From the NCBI GenBank assembly GCA_009741485.1, contig CM019228.1, forward strand, positions 233,020-297,019: a stretch of 64,000 bases of DNA, read 5' to 3'. This document shows, one piece after another, positions 36,356-50,210 of this stretch. Origin of the DNA: Malurus cyaneus samueli (Eukaryota; Chordata; Aves; Passeriformes; Maluridae). Below the pieces are notes generated by a model, which ran no database searches, had not been told where the DNA came from, and worked only from the letters and a program-made list of their open reading frames with translations. Positions within the stretch are counted from its first letter, which is position 1, and each line of letters opens with the position of its first letter. Position numbers and translations under genes: made by a program.

Positions 36356-36965
36356 GCTCCTCCTGCCCGTGCTAAGGGAGCGTTTCTGCCATCCCGGGGC
36401 ACCCACCCTGCACTGCCCACACCCCGAGCAGCAGTGCTGCAGATAACCACATTCACTGCTGAACTCACAGCTCTGAGAGCAGAAATGGAATTTTCTTATC
36501 AGCTCCAGCACATCCCTGGCCAGAGTTTGCAGTTGCTGGTGCCTGGCCCCGTTTCCCCAGGCTTTGTGGCAGAGCAGGGGATGCTGCAGGTCACAGTTTT
36601 GGGGACCAAGGACAGCTCTGACCCTTCTTTGGCTCCGGGAGCTCCTGCAGCCCCGGGCCCGAGCAGGGGAGCACAGCAAACACTGAAACCTCCCAGACTC
36701 ACAGGGGATAACGGGGCAGAATCACTGCCCTCATCCTCAGAAATGCCTCACTGAACAATCCCCATCTGCTCATGCCACTGCCCCTCCATCTGCAGTTGGG
36801 TGGCAGAGTTTATTCTGTTCCACCAAGGCCATGTCCCACTGTTTATCCCTTGTGCTGTGTGAGTATGTCCATCATCTCAGCCTTCCTGAAGAAAGCCATT
36901 GAAAGAATCTACAGTCAGTTTGTATTGCAAATTATTTCACTTCTATGGCAGACAAACAATGGCTA

Positions 36966-37000
<35 letters not shown>

Positions 37001-38274
37001 GAGGAAGATCTGCTTGCATAACGCAAGATTCGAACACCAACTGTCATTTCTGATTTGTAAGATTTCTCTAGATAAACCTGGATTCTAAAAACATTAAATG
37101 GAAAGGGCACCTCAGGGTCAGGTTGGAAGAAGACATGGTACTGCAGTTTTGTGCCTTTTTACACAAATAAATCCCAGATGGATCTTTTATCCAATTCAAT
37201 TTCTCTGGCGAGGGACAAATAATTGTTTTTCTCCCTCTTAACTGTAAGCACAGATGTCACTCCTTAGACAGTGAACGGCACCAAGTGAGCCATGGAGGCT
37301 CTGACCTGTCCAGAATTATGTGTGCACTCAGAAGGAGAAAGAATGAATAAATAATTAAAAATAGATAAGTATATTAAAGGATGGAGAGGAAGGGCCTATC
37401 CTAATTTGCCTTTGTGTTTCTCTTAGAGAATATGTCCCATGCTTTAGCATTCCTGACACAGACTCCACACGGCTCTCCAGTGCCATTTATGAGAACTGCA
37501 TAAAACACTCATCTGCTCAGACTTCACTCAAGTTCTGCAACAAAACTGTCATTAGAACAGAAACCCCCAACATGTGAGAAACTGGCTACAGAGGAATAAA
37601 CTCCCTCTCATCTTCAACAGCTCACTTCAAAGTACTCTCTAATCTATGAAAAAGGACCTGACTGTACCTCAATATTGCACTTCTTAAGTTAAATGGTGTG
37701 TGACAGTTTATGTGTGACTTGGATCCTGTAGAACTGAGGATATTGATTTAATGACATTGATAACAGCAGCTTAAAATACAAGTAGGCTTTTGCACTGAGA
37801 GATTAAGTCACTTGAGTGTTTATTAAAAGCCTGTGAAAGGACAGTTTATGAAGCTCTCAGGAGTGTGCAGAGGGAAAGCAGCAGCACACGGAGTAATCCG
37901 GGATCTGTGTGTGAGCTCACCCTAATCTGCATCCCATATCCCTTCTGTGGGGAGGGGGCTGCAGGCAGCTTCTCCCAAAAAAACAACTCCATTCGAGGAG
38001 GGAAGCACCAGGGAACAGGGCAAGGTCTGTGCCTGTCTGCCTCGGTGGACTCGATGGCCTTGAGGGGCTTTTCCAACATTAATAATTGTGATTCTGTCTC
38101 TGTTCACATCGTGGCTGCTCAGCATCCCTACAGCAATCACTGGATCTCAAAGCAAAGCCCAGAAATTCAGAGGACATTTACAGATATGTGTGGATGTGTG
38201 ATGGGAGCACAGCACCTGCTGGGAACCCGGCACAAACCACACTCACTGGGGGAGCCAAAAAAAGGGGTGAGGGG
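36356..38274. other. Intron sequence with an A/AAAAG tract
   Basis: Unique except for an A-rich tract at about 36964-37003 (a poly-A run followed by three or four aaaag units). A splice-like segment at about 37921-37956 (- strand) is too short and has no recognised product. Confidence 0.55.
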
Positions 38275-38632
38275 GCTGAAAGGACTGCTGGAAAAGCCTG
38301 AGGAAAGCTTGAGGAAAAGCTGCTGGAAAGCTGAGGAAAAGCTGCTGGAAAGCCGGAGGAAAAGCTGCTGGAAAGCTTGAGGAAAAGCTGCTGGAAAGCT
38401 TGAGGAAAAGCTGCTGGAAAGCTGGAGGAAAAGCTGCTGGGAAGCCTGAGGAAAAGCTGCTGGAAAGCTTGAGGAAAAGCTGCTGGAAAGCTTGAGGAAA
38501 AGCTGCTGGGAAGCTTGAGGAAAAGCTGCTGGAAAGCTGAGAGGAAAGCTGGCTGGGGAAGCCTGAGGAAAAGCTGGCTGGAAAAGCTGGAGAGGAAAAA
38601 GCTGCTGGAAAGCCGGAGGAAAAGCTGCCAAA
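38275..38632. repeat. 23-bp purine-rich minisatellite, gcttgaggaaaagctgctgg
   Basis: About fifteen copies of a 23-bp unit, gcttgaggaaaagctgctgg plus aaa, with some 20-24-bp variants. It is purine-rich on + and pyrimidine-rich on the sense strand. The period is not divisible by three, so each unit shifts frame and the open frames here are artefacts. Confidence 0.95.
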
Positions 38633-38715
38633 AGGAAATGTCATGAGCACAAGAGCAGAGCAAAAGCAGGCAGCTGTGCTGGGAAAGGCTGCCAGGAGGA
38701 GAAGCCAAGGGAGGG

Positions 38716-38806
38716 TGGGGTGAGCCTCTGTCAGATTAGCTCGGTTCTCCTCTCCTCCCCTGGGGTGAGCCTTTGTCAGATTAGCTCGGTTCTCCTCTCC
38801 TCCCCT
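38716..38806. repeat. Two-copy 45-bp tandem duplication
   Basis: The block ggggtgagcctctgtcagat continuing to ctcctctcctcccct occurs twice in direct succession with one T/C difference, which suggests a recent duplication. Confidence 0.93.
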
Positions 38807-41800
38807 GCATTTCAAAAGCAAATATTTACCTACACAGCGGTGGCCACCGAGAGTGGAGGGTGTGCCCTTTCTTTCTGCAGTGTGAACAAGGACAAACCTT
38901 GGGTCAGACTGGCACTGATCTAAACCCTGCACTCCGTGTGTTGGGTGTCCTGTCATCCAAAACAGCTGACAATTTATCCATTCACTTCAATTTGGAGTTC
39001 ACTTGTCTCTGCTTGCAAAATACAGAATTTTGTCTCATTCAGAGAATTTGAAGCCTTGCTTTCTCAACCTCCAAAAATACCCTGGATTATTTTGAAGATG
39101 GCAAGAAAAGGCACCAGAAAAGCCTCTTGTCTGTGTGTTTGTGCCTGTCATGCCATTCACAGCCTCACTTATGTCTGTATGATCCAAAAAAAGTTTCGGT
39201 TCTGGTTTATGGATTAAATTAGAGACTAAAATGATGCTTCTAATTTAAGGATTTCCTGTCCTCACAGTGACATCCTAACTGTTCGTGTGACCTATTCAGG
39301 GACACATGGTTTATTGACTTCCCTTGCCATCTATTTCTCCTAATTACCTAGAAGATTAAAACTTTAGGGTGCATTCATCTACTCAGTTACCTGGAAAAAG
39401 ACAGGCAGAAAGAGCAATCATCCATTTCTGTAGGGGCTCTATTGGCTGTTTTCTTCCAAGCTGTGAGAAAACTGCATTGCAACAGATTTTGGGCTTAGAT
39501 CAGCCAAACTATTTTAATTTAGAGCCCATTTGACTGATTCACCCTAAGATGTAACTAGCATATGTAATGAAAAAAATTTGCAAATTGCACAAAAAGGAAT
39601 TTAGGTTATGAATAGGGAATTAGAGCGTGTGATGGATAAAAGCCAGACCTTTAGCTGTTTCATTGTTGTGAAGAGAGCTGAGCCAACACACACTTTCTGA
39701 AGCCATGGACACAGCACTAAAGGCTCCCAGGCCAACAGGAAAGTTTGCTGAATGTATTTCCTAATGGGACAATCACACAGTTAAAAGAATGGTATGAAAT
39801 CACAGAGGGTGGAAAATGGTGACAGACAGCAATACAATGTTAGAAAACAGTGAAATATCAGAGGTCATAAAGTCATCTGAAATTAGAGAAGGTTGCCATA
39901 TGGATTGGGTTTGATTGTTCCTTTGCCTGAGGCTAAAAATAGCTGACATATCAATTTCCTGCAAAAATAGTGTTAATCAAATGCTGCACCAATATTGTTC
40001 CCCAGCTCCAGGGCTGTGTATTTAACAGCTGCTGCACTGGGCAAGCAGTGTGAGAACAGACACAGGAATGGAAGGACCCATGAGCAACAGACTGAAAAAC
40101 ATCTTGGCTGCTCTGCTAGGTATCATTTCTATAGGAGAGAGAAAAAAAAGGAGGAGGGAATGGATGAGGGAATTGTCCTGGTGCTTTCTTTTTTAATTAT
40201 TGCACATGGCCAAAAAAACGTATTACTTTCGAATATGTAGAGCATCAGAAGGTCTCTCTGTTTTTCCACTAGCAAGTCCACATCTGTTCAAATAAAAATG
40301 CCATTCTCTCACCAGGATCCCCCCTTTTTCCAGCACTGACCAGGGGTTTGTGCAGCAGCAGCCCAGCCCACGTTCACCCCTGCAGGTTCATTGTGGGCTC
40401 TGTTCCTGTCTCAATTTAACTGTGCCCTACAGAAGCTGCTCCTGGGTCCTGTCCCCTGCATCTCTGTCTCTGCTCCACCCCAGGGGAGCCCATGGCACCC
40501 GAAAAGCTGGGATTGCTGAGGGCACTCCAGGGGCAATTCCTGACAGTGAAAGGACTGAGAGCTCTTCTCTCTGCTTTTGGGTCCATAACAGCGTTACAGT
40601 CAGGCCTTTGCAAATTGCTCATGGAAAGCTGCAATTTTGGCAATGAGAACTGTCTGCAGCCCTTGAGTTAAAATTATAAACTCCCTAAACACACATGGAC
40701 AGCTCCCAAGTGGCTTCTCTTTAATTTCACTGCACAGTTCCCTCCCTAACAGAGAGTTCCACTCAGAAGGTCCCTCTGGCACGGTGTCGGTGCTGAGGGC
40801 TGAATTTTGGGATTGCTGAGGGCTGAATTTTGGGATTGCTGAGCACAAATCCCTTCCTCAGCCTCACTGAGCACGGGCCCTCCACGGGCTGTGCTTTCAC
40901 TCATTCCTCACTTTCCAGGATCTCAAATATGGAACAGTATATTTTCCTTTTTCCCTGCTCTTGGCCTGGGTGGTGTTTGTGGCATTGGCAGCCCCGGGCA
41001 GGGACAGGAGCTCTGAGCCAAACTTGGAAAGCCAGAACTGCTCAGGATGGAACACTGCAGTGTAAACCCACGCCAAACCCCCCTGCCTGCAATCTGATTA
41101 ATAACACTCACAGTATTGTTGTAAATCATGGGAATAAAGCAGAGCACAGACAGGTTAAAAAATAGCTCCAGAAAGAAACAGGTTCATTTTCATTAGCGAT
41201 GCATGGAGCTGACTGAATGGAAGACATGCACAAATTGAAACTGCAGGATAAGGACCTTTGAAATTCAATTTGGGAAGCAATTGGGTTACATCAGTAAATA
41301 TTTGATGTTTAAAAAATTTAAATGGCAGTCAGTGAGAAGCAGAGCTCAGCATGGCAGCCTTTCCTTGTGTAAGCACCAATAGACACAGAACTGAACTGAT
41401 GATCTGCATGAAAATCTGCCTTAATGCCTAAGGGAAAACATTTCTCATGTTCCTTAAGGCACGGTTCTGTTCCAAAGAATGATGAGGTGAAAATATTAAT
41501 ATTGTCCCGTTAGAAATAGCCTCATTCAGTAATTAGCAATATAGCAGTCAGAGGGCTTTGATATGCCCTGACAGTTTAACAGTTATATCCACATGTAAGA
41601 AAATATTACACGTACCCAGGCACGTAAAGCAGTGTGGAAGGGTGGACTGGGGGGGAAATGAAGCCAATGGCTTTGATACACAATGCACTGATGAACCCTT
41701 TGCCTCTTGGAGTTTCTGCAGGGCAGCTCAAATGGGGAGAAGAGGACCTGGTTCCTTTCTTGTGTTTATTGATAGAATTGTTTATTGATAGAATTGTTTC

Positions 41801-42664
41801 TGCAGAACCATCAAACGTGGGACACTCCAATGGCTCAGGGCACAGCCTCCAACGAGACATCACCTCCCCAAAATTAATGAACAGTCTGGCTCCAAAGAGA
41901 TCTCATTTAAGCTGAGTAATTAAAAATGCAAGTTATTTCACTCAAGGTGCCCGTGTTGAGGCAGTTCCTGATACAAGTCCATGAAAACTTTCCAAAACTG
42001 ATCAATGAAATAGATGATGGTGGCTTTTGTTAAGGTTTTTTGAGTTATTTTCTGTGCCTGCTTTTGCTACTCTACATTATCACATTAAAAATGCGTTACT
42101 TTTTAAAACAAGAAGCAAATGCACCTTCTATACACCCTTTCTTAATCTTCTCTTAATTCATGCAGAAATATTACCAAAGGAAAACAACTGGTCTGACTGG
42201 TATAGAAAAAGCTATTTAAAAAAGGACACATTCTCTGATCCAACAGAACCATAATGAACAATCAAACGAATCCTCCTCTCCTCACCCCATTCACCTGCAG
42301 TATTGTGACAGAGGCAGAAATATTTCCCTTTGCCATACACCTCTCCAGGCCCAGCAGAGAGCTGTGTAACACGAAACACGGTAGAGGGAATGACAAGAGC
42401 TGTGACAGGGACCAGAAGGCAGAAATAAACCATCATCCCTTAAAGGGACGCGCAGAGGAGAGTCAGTTCTAAAAATACTTCTCCTATTAGGTAATATTTC
42501 CACAATTCTTGGTTTCCAAAACAGTGCCTGGACTTTTCCTCCCAATGGCTTTTACTTTTTTTTTTTTTAAGAAGGAAACATTTGCATCAGACAAAAACCA
42601 TTCAAGATGCTCAGACTTTGCATTTCCACTGCAGCTGTGGCTCACAATCCCCATGTTGGGGGGC
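38807..42664. other. Intron sequence with two small duplications
   Basis: At about 40795-40845 a 23-bp block (ggctgaattttgggattgct plus gag) occurs twice. At about 41761-41797 a 17-bp block (tgtttattgatagaatt) occurs twice. The rest is unique, with no gene recognised. Confidence 0.55.
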
Positions 42665-42665
42665 A

Positions 42666-42788
42666 GGCATATCCCATATCCCAAATCCCAATCCCCTATC
42701 CCAATCCCCTATCCCCTATCCCATACCCCAAATCCCCTATCCCAAATCCCAAATCCCCTATCCCAAATCCCATATCCCCTATCCCAAG
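42666..42788. repeat. atcccctatcccaa repeat, G4-capable on the minus strand
   Basis: Irregular 7- and 14-bp units (atcccct, atcccaa, atcccat). The minus strand reads as many runs of GGG or GGGG separated by 2-4 bases, a strong canonical G-quadruplex motif lying in the sense strand of the presumed ADGRD1 intron. Confidence 0.94.
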
Positions 42789-43939
42789 TGCACATGCCTG
42801 CATTCCTGATAATCACATTGCACCACTCTCAGGTGGAGCTGAAACCCCAAAACCAGGTTTGCTACCTACAAATAACAAACTGCAGAGTTTCAAACAAAGA
42901 AGTTGTGCTGAACTGAGCAGCAGCACAAAGCCCAAACACCCAACTCTGTCTCCCCGGCCCTTTCTGGTTCCAGTTGGACACATTTCTTTGCCAAACCAGA
43001 AAGGAAATCTGAGTTAGCAAGCATCTGTTTCCTGGGAGAGTGAAAGTCATAATTAAGGAGAATCAATGCATATTCACTCATATTTGTTATGAAAAAGGCT
43101 TTAGAGACTATTTAGTCATTTTTTAACACAACAGGCACATCGTGGTTATCCCATGATACACTTCCAAGTGAAGAAGCAGCCCATAATACCTTTTCAAAAT
43201 AGATTTTTTTTAAAAAAGCACAAAGATGTCCTAATTTTCCTTCACAAAGACTGAACAAAAAATCTGAGCCCTTCTTTTTGAAGAGCACAAGGACTTTTGA
43301 CAGCCTGGAGCAGTGAAACATTAAAATTTCACTTACTCTGCATGATAATAACAGGAATAATGAACTGTTTACGGAGTATTTGGGAATAATGCATTTATCT
43401 CCTTCATAAAGCCTGCCCTTCATCTGCAGGGACAGGATCAGCTTCTGGGAACGTTGACCTTGGCAGGCAGGAACAGAGATGCCCAAATGCACCAGGGCCA
43501 GGAAGGGGCAGCAGAGCCCCTTGGGGTGATGGAAACCCCTTTGGCAGCTTCGGCCAGAGTTTGATCAGATCTGCATTTCAGGGCTCAAAAAACCCCAACA
43601 ATCTGTAAGATACTCAGTTGGTTGGTCCTCATCCATCTGTAGAGTCATTTCTTTCCAAACAAAGGACCACATTTTAAAGCAACTTTGGAAGATGTGATTT
43701 AGTGCAAGCTTTAGGAGGAGCTTTAATAGCTCACGTCAGAAACAGAGCACCGGCCTTACTGGCAAAAATATTTACCACTCAGTCCGTTTGCTGTTAATAT
43801 ATTTTGTTTAGGAGTGGATTTATATGTTAGCATTTTCCATTCTCATTAAAACCCTGGCTGTGCCTCTGAAAGGCAGCGCCTCACATTCTTTGGGAATTAT
43901 CTGTGCAGCCTTTGTTTCACATTGACCCTTTGGGCTCTC

Positions 43940-44036
43940 CCGTCCCCTCCTCTCTGTTCATCTCATTTATCCCCTCCCTCTCTGTTCATCTCATTTATCC
44001 CCTCCCTCTCTGTTCCATCTCATTTATCCCCTCCCT
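43940..44036. repeat. 28-29-bp tandem repeat, three to four copies
   Basis: ctctctgttcatctcattta followed by tcccctcc, repeated with one single-base insertion. Confidence 0.92.
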
Positions 44037-44069
44037 GGCAGTGCAAATCCCCTGGGAGGGGTGGGACGG

Positions 44070-44524
44070 GTTCAATGGGAGCGATGGGGTACAAATAATG
44101 ACAGAACACCATAAACATTGCCCAGCAATGCCCCGATCACCCAATGGGTACAATAATGACAGAACACATAACATTGCCCAGCAATGCCCCGATCACCCAA
44201 TGGGGTACAAATAATGACAGAACACCATAAACCTGCCCAGCAAGCCCCGATCACCCAATGGGATCAATGGGGTACAAATAATGACAGAGCACCATAAACA
44301 TTGCCCAGCAATGCCCCGATCACCCAATGGGATCAATGGGGTACAAATAATGACAGAGCACCATAAACATTGCCCAGCAATGCCCCGATCACCCAATGGG
44401 GTACAAATAATGACAGAACACCATAAACACTGCCCAGCAATGCCCCGATCACCCAATGGGATCAATGGGGTACAAATAATGACAGAGCACCATAAACATT
44501 TCACAGCAATGCCCCGATCACCCA
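44070..44524. repeat. 60/69-bp minisatellite with tacaaataatgacagaacac core
   Basis: About seven units. Each has tacaaataatgacagaacac, cataaacattgcccagcaat and gccccgatcacccaat. Some units carry an extra gggatcaat, giving 69 bp instead of 60. Two units near 44150-44250 have single-base losses. Confidence 0.96.
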
Positions 44525-45540
44525 GAGGTTTGCAGGCAGGTTCAGCACACAGCCCTTCTGTGATAAGGCTCTTGGAACCAGGCTGGAAAATATTACAAAA
44601 ACTTAGGCTTGCTTAAAGACAAGATAGGCAGGCCCGCTGGGTGAGATAAGGAACGTTTATTCTGTGTAATCAAAAAATCACTTGGATTCGGGACATTTGG
44701 GTTGATTCCCCAATTCGCTTTCCCCGTGTGACTTTTCACGGGTTCTTTGCTGTCTCTATGTTCCATTTCACACTCATTATCACACCCATGCAATCACCAA
44801 TGGTTCCATGTGCACCAGGGTCACATTCTGTGAGCTCCTGGGACACGGGAACCCTGAAATCCATCCCTGTCTCCTCTTGTCTCTCTTCTCTAAGAAAAAT
44901 ATATTACATAAATAGGGGAAATGCTTTTAGATCTAATGAAACCATAATGGCATGTAAAGAGAAATGGCTGAGTGCACAATTTAAATTACCAGGATAATTC
45001 TGTAGAACATCAGGAAAGTTCCAAAGCAAAGATCAAAAGCCTTGAGCACCCTGAGGTTCTGCTGAAGCTTCACAGGGCCCAGGGCTCTGCTGTGCTCCCC
45101 CTGACCCTGCAGGAACCCCGGGATTTCAGGGGTACCAGGCAAACATTCCTGCTGTGACTGAGACTCATTAAAAAGAAGGACAGTCACAATATTCCTGCTG
45201 TCACTGAGACTCATTAAAAAGAAAGTCAGTCAGTTTTTAGGAACACAATGTCTCTGAGCATTGCAGCCGCTATTTCAGAGTCATCTGAATGCGAGTCCAG
45301 GGTGTTTTGTGCCACTATGGAGATTTCTTTCTTTTGCTAAACATGTTATTTTTGGAAACATTCTTGCTAGTGTTCCAATGGGACAATGCTTCCAATTAGG
45401 ACCTCTTTATAGTTTATAAATAATGTGGCTGACAGCCCAGAAAATAAATGCATTTTTTAAATAAAGTGATGATGGCTAACCTGTCACAGAGTGATGCACA
45501 GTCCAAATAAGTCAAGAGATTCCTTCCAGCCATTACTTAC
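44525..45540. other. Intron sequence with one short duplication
   Basis: At about 45146-45226 a block with attcctgctgtgactgagac and tcattaaaaagaa occurs twice. No gene recognised. Confidence 0.6.
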
Positions 45541-45626
45541 AACTTAAGAACCTTTTTATGATCCTCATAACCAAAAATGGCACATGCTGTGCATATCCAC
45601 CCTATGCTCATATCATCATCCACTGC
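45541..45626 (-). other. Exon-like unit of unknown origin
   Basis: On the minus strand an 86-bp segment lies between a consensus acceptor (tctctgtaaacag) and a perfect donor (gtaagt). One frame is open throughout and reads AVDDDMSIGWICTACAIFGY then EDHKKVLK. I do not recognise the peptide, and it does not match the ADGRD1 segments I can recall. If spliced to the 34404-34477 exon the phases would not match (phase 2 into phase 0). It may be chance, a cryptic or poison exon, or part of another transcript. Confidence 0.15.
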
Positions 45627-48600
45627 CTGTTTACAGAGACATAAAAGGTGGCTCATTAAAAAATGCCAAGTCATTTCTTACACAGATGAGAGGCTCTTCC
45701 ACAAGCTCTTGTGGTAAGTAATTCAAAATCAAGGATTTCTAAAATTGGAGAACAGCAGAAAGAGGCACAACAGCCTTCTCCAGAGATGTGTTGAGATTCT
45801 CTGCAGTTTATCAGGGCACCGAGGCAGTCCCTGCACGGAAAAGGCTTTGCTGCAGTTAATGGGGGCACCACAGGAGCATCCCATAAACTGCAATCCCCTG
45901 TGGGGATCACGATCCCTCTGGGACAGCCCAGGCTGTGCCCGCTATAAATCACAATTGTAAAGAGTGAAACAGCTTTGAGCGTCAACTCAAAGAAAAGGAA
46001 GAGAATTGAAAGGCAATCTTGTGGTTTATGGCCAGCCTTTCATTATGCTCTCCTCACACCACACAGAACCAAAGAGCAGAAGAGAAAGGGGACAGAGATG
46101 GGAGAGAGAAGAGAAAGCAGAGCCCTTCCCTCCTCTCACACTCGGCCATGCACTCGAGGAGTCATCTCAGAGAGTACAGAGAGAATGCCGAGGAATGAAA
46201 GAAAATAAAACTTTAGAAAGTAGCAAAATCCCCTCTGAACTATTATTTACCAACAGAATGACCCCTGATGCCTCTTCAGACTGTGTTGCAGTCGCCTCTG
46301 GCGCTACCCAGGAGGTGTTGGGTGTGTTTTAAATCAGATGCACTCAGTGCCACAGTGGAGGGCAAACAGAGCTCTGGGAATCCTCCCAGCACTCACACCA
46401 GGGATTCAGCAGCACAGTCAGCTCTCCTATTTCTATTTTACACTCTCATTCCTCATTTCTGCTTATTTCCCACCAGCAAAATATTGATCCAACCGACTTC
46501 TTGTGGAGTTTTGTTGCTATTTCTCTTCCCATGGTGTGCCTTGGCAAATCCTCTCGTTCTGTCCATGCTGAAGCTCAGAGGGGCAGGAGGAGCAGCCAAA
46601 GCAGCGGGGCACACTCGGTGTCCAGGGATACCTGACCTCTGATCTCTCTCCCTGCTAAAGCAGCTCTTGACAATTTGTGCATGAGGAGTTCAGTCTGAAT
46701 CCTTGGTGCAAGAGGCTTTAATGCAATTTTATGGGCAGAGCTGGGGCTGCCTTTGGTCCCTTTGTGTTCCACTGGAGGAGGGACTGAGGCAGCTGCTGCA
46801 AACCCCAAGGCTCTGAGTGTCCAACTGAATCTGCCAACAAAGAGAACCCCAGCACAAACCCAGGGCTTGGTCCACACCCACACAGGCCAGCCAGTCTGTC
46901 CTGGATTTATAAAAGGGTTTTGGACCATTGTCCCCATTACAGAGCCAGGAAATTCCTCATGAACACCCTCAGAGGGCTCAGACTCCCTCAGATTTCATTA
47001 CCAGAGGGGCTGCAGCTCCAGAGCTCTTCACACCAGAATCCCTTACAGTGCAAAGGGGGGGTCCACTACCAAGGCACATTTTGCTTTTTTGTTTGTTTTT
47101 TAGCAGGTTATACCATTTTACAGCATTAAAATGAGAGAGAAACAATGCTTTAGGGGTTTCTTTGCTGTTTGTTGTATTTGGGGTTTTGGTCCTATTTTTC
47201 AGTTTTAGCACATGACAAAGCCTGAAGCCAACAATGACATTACATTTATCTGTGTCTTTGTGATGTAAAGGTTTCTAAAGATCCTGTTTTCACTTTATGA
47301 GAAAAGGAGAGAGAAGGGAAACAGTTTTGCTTTGAGATGATCTTTAGTATTTCAGCTTTTAACTTCAAGGCCAAACGGAGACACCTAAAATACAGGGTTT
47401 CTAAAGAAAATGCTGACAGCCTATAAGCTATAAAAGTTATGGAGAACCCTGTAATAGTAATAATAATATCTTTCATTTATATACAGTGATTTTTCTCCCA
47501 AAAACATGTCTTAAACTATAAGTCAAACAATCTCATCCATGGCAGTAAAAAAGACTAAAATAGCAGGTATTGTAAACTCCTGGACTGGAGAAAGGTTCCA
47601 CATCCTAAAATCTCTGTGATAACTCTGTGTGTCAAGGGCCAACATGCCAAGCACTGAGCACACGGAGTTTCATCTCTGACAAGACAAATAGCTAAAGAGA
47701 ACAGAATGGTTAACAACAAAAAAAAAAAAAATGGCTGGAAGATCATTGTGTGCATTACTGAATGTGTCCAAACATTGTTTCCAAACGGAACTATTATTGA
47801 CTATTTCCCTTCTTGAGATAATCCATCATACTTCTCTTTATTTCACCCAAGTGACCCAACTGCATTTAAATAGTTTGCTCCAAATTAGAGAAGCAGATTG
47901 TGCCAGATCCAGAAACTGGTTTTAGATATCAAAGGCTTGGTCAGGGTAAAACTATCTTTTCACTTTCCCTTTGTAATTACACACACTCACTTTATACAGC
48001 TGCAGTTCACAAACACAATGATCAAGGGAGCCACAAAAGCCCCAAGTCAGGGACAAATCTAAGGCAGTAAAAGCATGGGGTAAAAGGATGAAAATAAACT
48101 TCTTGTGCAGATGGATTCATCTCAATGTTCACCATCACAGAAAGCAGATTTCCACATTCAGGACTGCTATTAAGAATGAAAGCAATTTATACTTTAATTC
48201 AGCACCCTTAGAAAACGGCAGTTCACCAAAGGAAAAGGAGAGAATGCTGACAGAAGAACAGGCACACTTCTGTTTCCAGGAGCAGGCAAATCACAGGAAA
48301 GGAAAAAAATGAAGAGTGGTGTATTGGCAGAAAGAGGAACTCTACCAAAAGCAGATAATTTCCAGTCTTTTTTCTTAATTTAACTTTAGAAAGCTCAGAA
48401 TGGGGACACTCCTCCACAACTGAGTGGTTTGCCTGGAGCATATGTGACACTTGGCACACAAACTGCAGCTTTTCCGAGCTCTGGGAGCGCTGGGATTGAC
48501 CGCAGAGCTGCTCAGCCACAAACAGGAATGCCACATGAAAAGCATTTCCACAGCTCTGCAATCCCCTTCAAACACCAACCCACAACTGCAGCTTACGATG

Positions 48601-50100
48601 GATTTTAAATGAGTGATATCTTTTTTTGAATTTCATGCAAATGCAGGAACTGTAGGGTTCAGAGTTTGAACAAAGGTTCACACAGTTTTCATTTTACGAA
48701 TTTAATTCAAATTTCCACTGCTTTTACAGTCATTTCTTCAGAACTGAGGAAATTGCCTTATTCCACAAAACCTTCAGGGTTTTCTGGAAGAAATGGCTTT
48801 AAACTTTACTCGTATAATTTAACTTGCTGGTCAAATCTTTTGCTTTAGGGTTTTCTCTCCATATATTTTTCTGTACTTTCCCCAGCTTTCCACAAAACAG
48901 CCATTTGTCTGTCGGCTTTAGCTTTTGGTGTTCTGATCATTACAGTATGACTTTCTCAAATTAAATACTTTGATATAAACAGCTGCCTATTGAAGAGAGG
49001 TCTTGGACAGCATTAAGATTTCATAAAAATCAGGATTAAGCAGAAATTTAAGGGTCAGATCAATAAAAATAAAAAAAAAAAATATTGACAGGACTAAAAG
49101 TGACCCAATTATTGCAAAGGCACCAGAGATCCTTGTCTGGTCATTTTTACATGGGCAGGATCAACCTCAGCCCTGCCAGCCAGGAATTGCTCAGCACTCA
49201 CAACTGCACTGCCAGGCAGAGGGAATGAGCAGCAATTCTCACTCTGTGGGAAAGCCAAACTGCTCTGAATTCAGCAGATTTCACTGCACTCTCTGAAAAT
49301 CCTGACCCCGGGGCAATTCACCCCCAAAACTCTGCAGAGCTTCACCTGAGCATTCCCATCAGTCACCGTCAGCACAGCAGGAGAGAGAGGATTTGGATAA
49401 GAGAATTCCTCACTGCCAGAAAATTGAGAAGGGACCTGATGGGGACACTCTGAGCAATTTCCTTGTGGCCAGGTTTCTGGATGCAGTAATTCCGTGTAAT
49501 TTGAGGACAAGACAAATCTCATTGTAAAAGGGCCACAGAGACTGTGATTAATTTACACATCATCTCCTCTCCTAACATCCACCAGTACAAGCTGAAAGCT
49601 GCAAGCCAAATCCTGGGGGTTTTGTCAGAAGCTATTTTAGATTAGCCAAATGGCATCTCGTGATTAATTATTTTTAAAAAAATACAGAATGTGAAATGAA
49701 CATCTCTTATTTTCTATTTTAAAAAAAGCAGCTCCTTTTTTCAATCAATCTAGATCATTCAGTCCACTTGAAAAGGCAAATTACAGCTTGATTGTGGGGT
49801 AATTATTCTGGTGGAGATCACTCGAATGACTGCACTGTATTCTTTGACAGGCAGGATCTGTTATTTGAACACTGATGTTATTTAATTAAAGGATGAAAAA
49901 CATCTCGGGTACTTCAGGCCAAAGCCTCATTGCCATGAGTGTTTCTCTGCATTTTTGCTGTTGTGCTTCTCTGGAGTGGCTGTTCAGCCTTTCAGCTCTC
50001 AGTCCCTCCCTCCAAAGCGGTTTTTGGAGTTACACCCAGAGCAGAGAGCCGAGGCTGTGTCTGATTTTCCCTGATTTTGCCAGGGTGTCAGTACAGCAGT
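45627..50100. other. Presumed intron, no gene recognised
   Basis: Unique AT-rich sequence with A-runs near 47718 and 49068. No splice-flanked similarity to ADGRD1 was found. Confidence 0.55.
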
Positions 50101-50210
50101 GACCCCCAGACCCCTGCACCCAGGGAATGTCACCCGGGGAATGTCACCCAGGGAATGTCACCCGGGGAATGTCACCCAAGGAATGTCACCCAGGCAATGT
50201 CACCCCCTGA
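50100..50210. repeat. Short array of gggaatgtcaccc
   Basis: Six or seven units of 14-15 bp (gggaatgtcacccr), tightly spaced. Confidence 0.92.

Noticed and set aside
36964..37003. A-rich tail as evidence for a retroposed gene or SINE
   Set aside because: No upstream body, target-site duplication or RNA polymerase III boxes could be recognised.
37921..37956. Possible mini-exon on the minus strand with acceptor and donor
   Set aside because: Only about 36 bp, with no similarity to ADGRD1 and one frame stopped.
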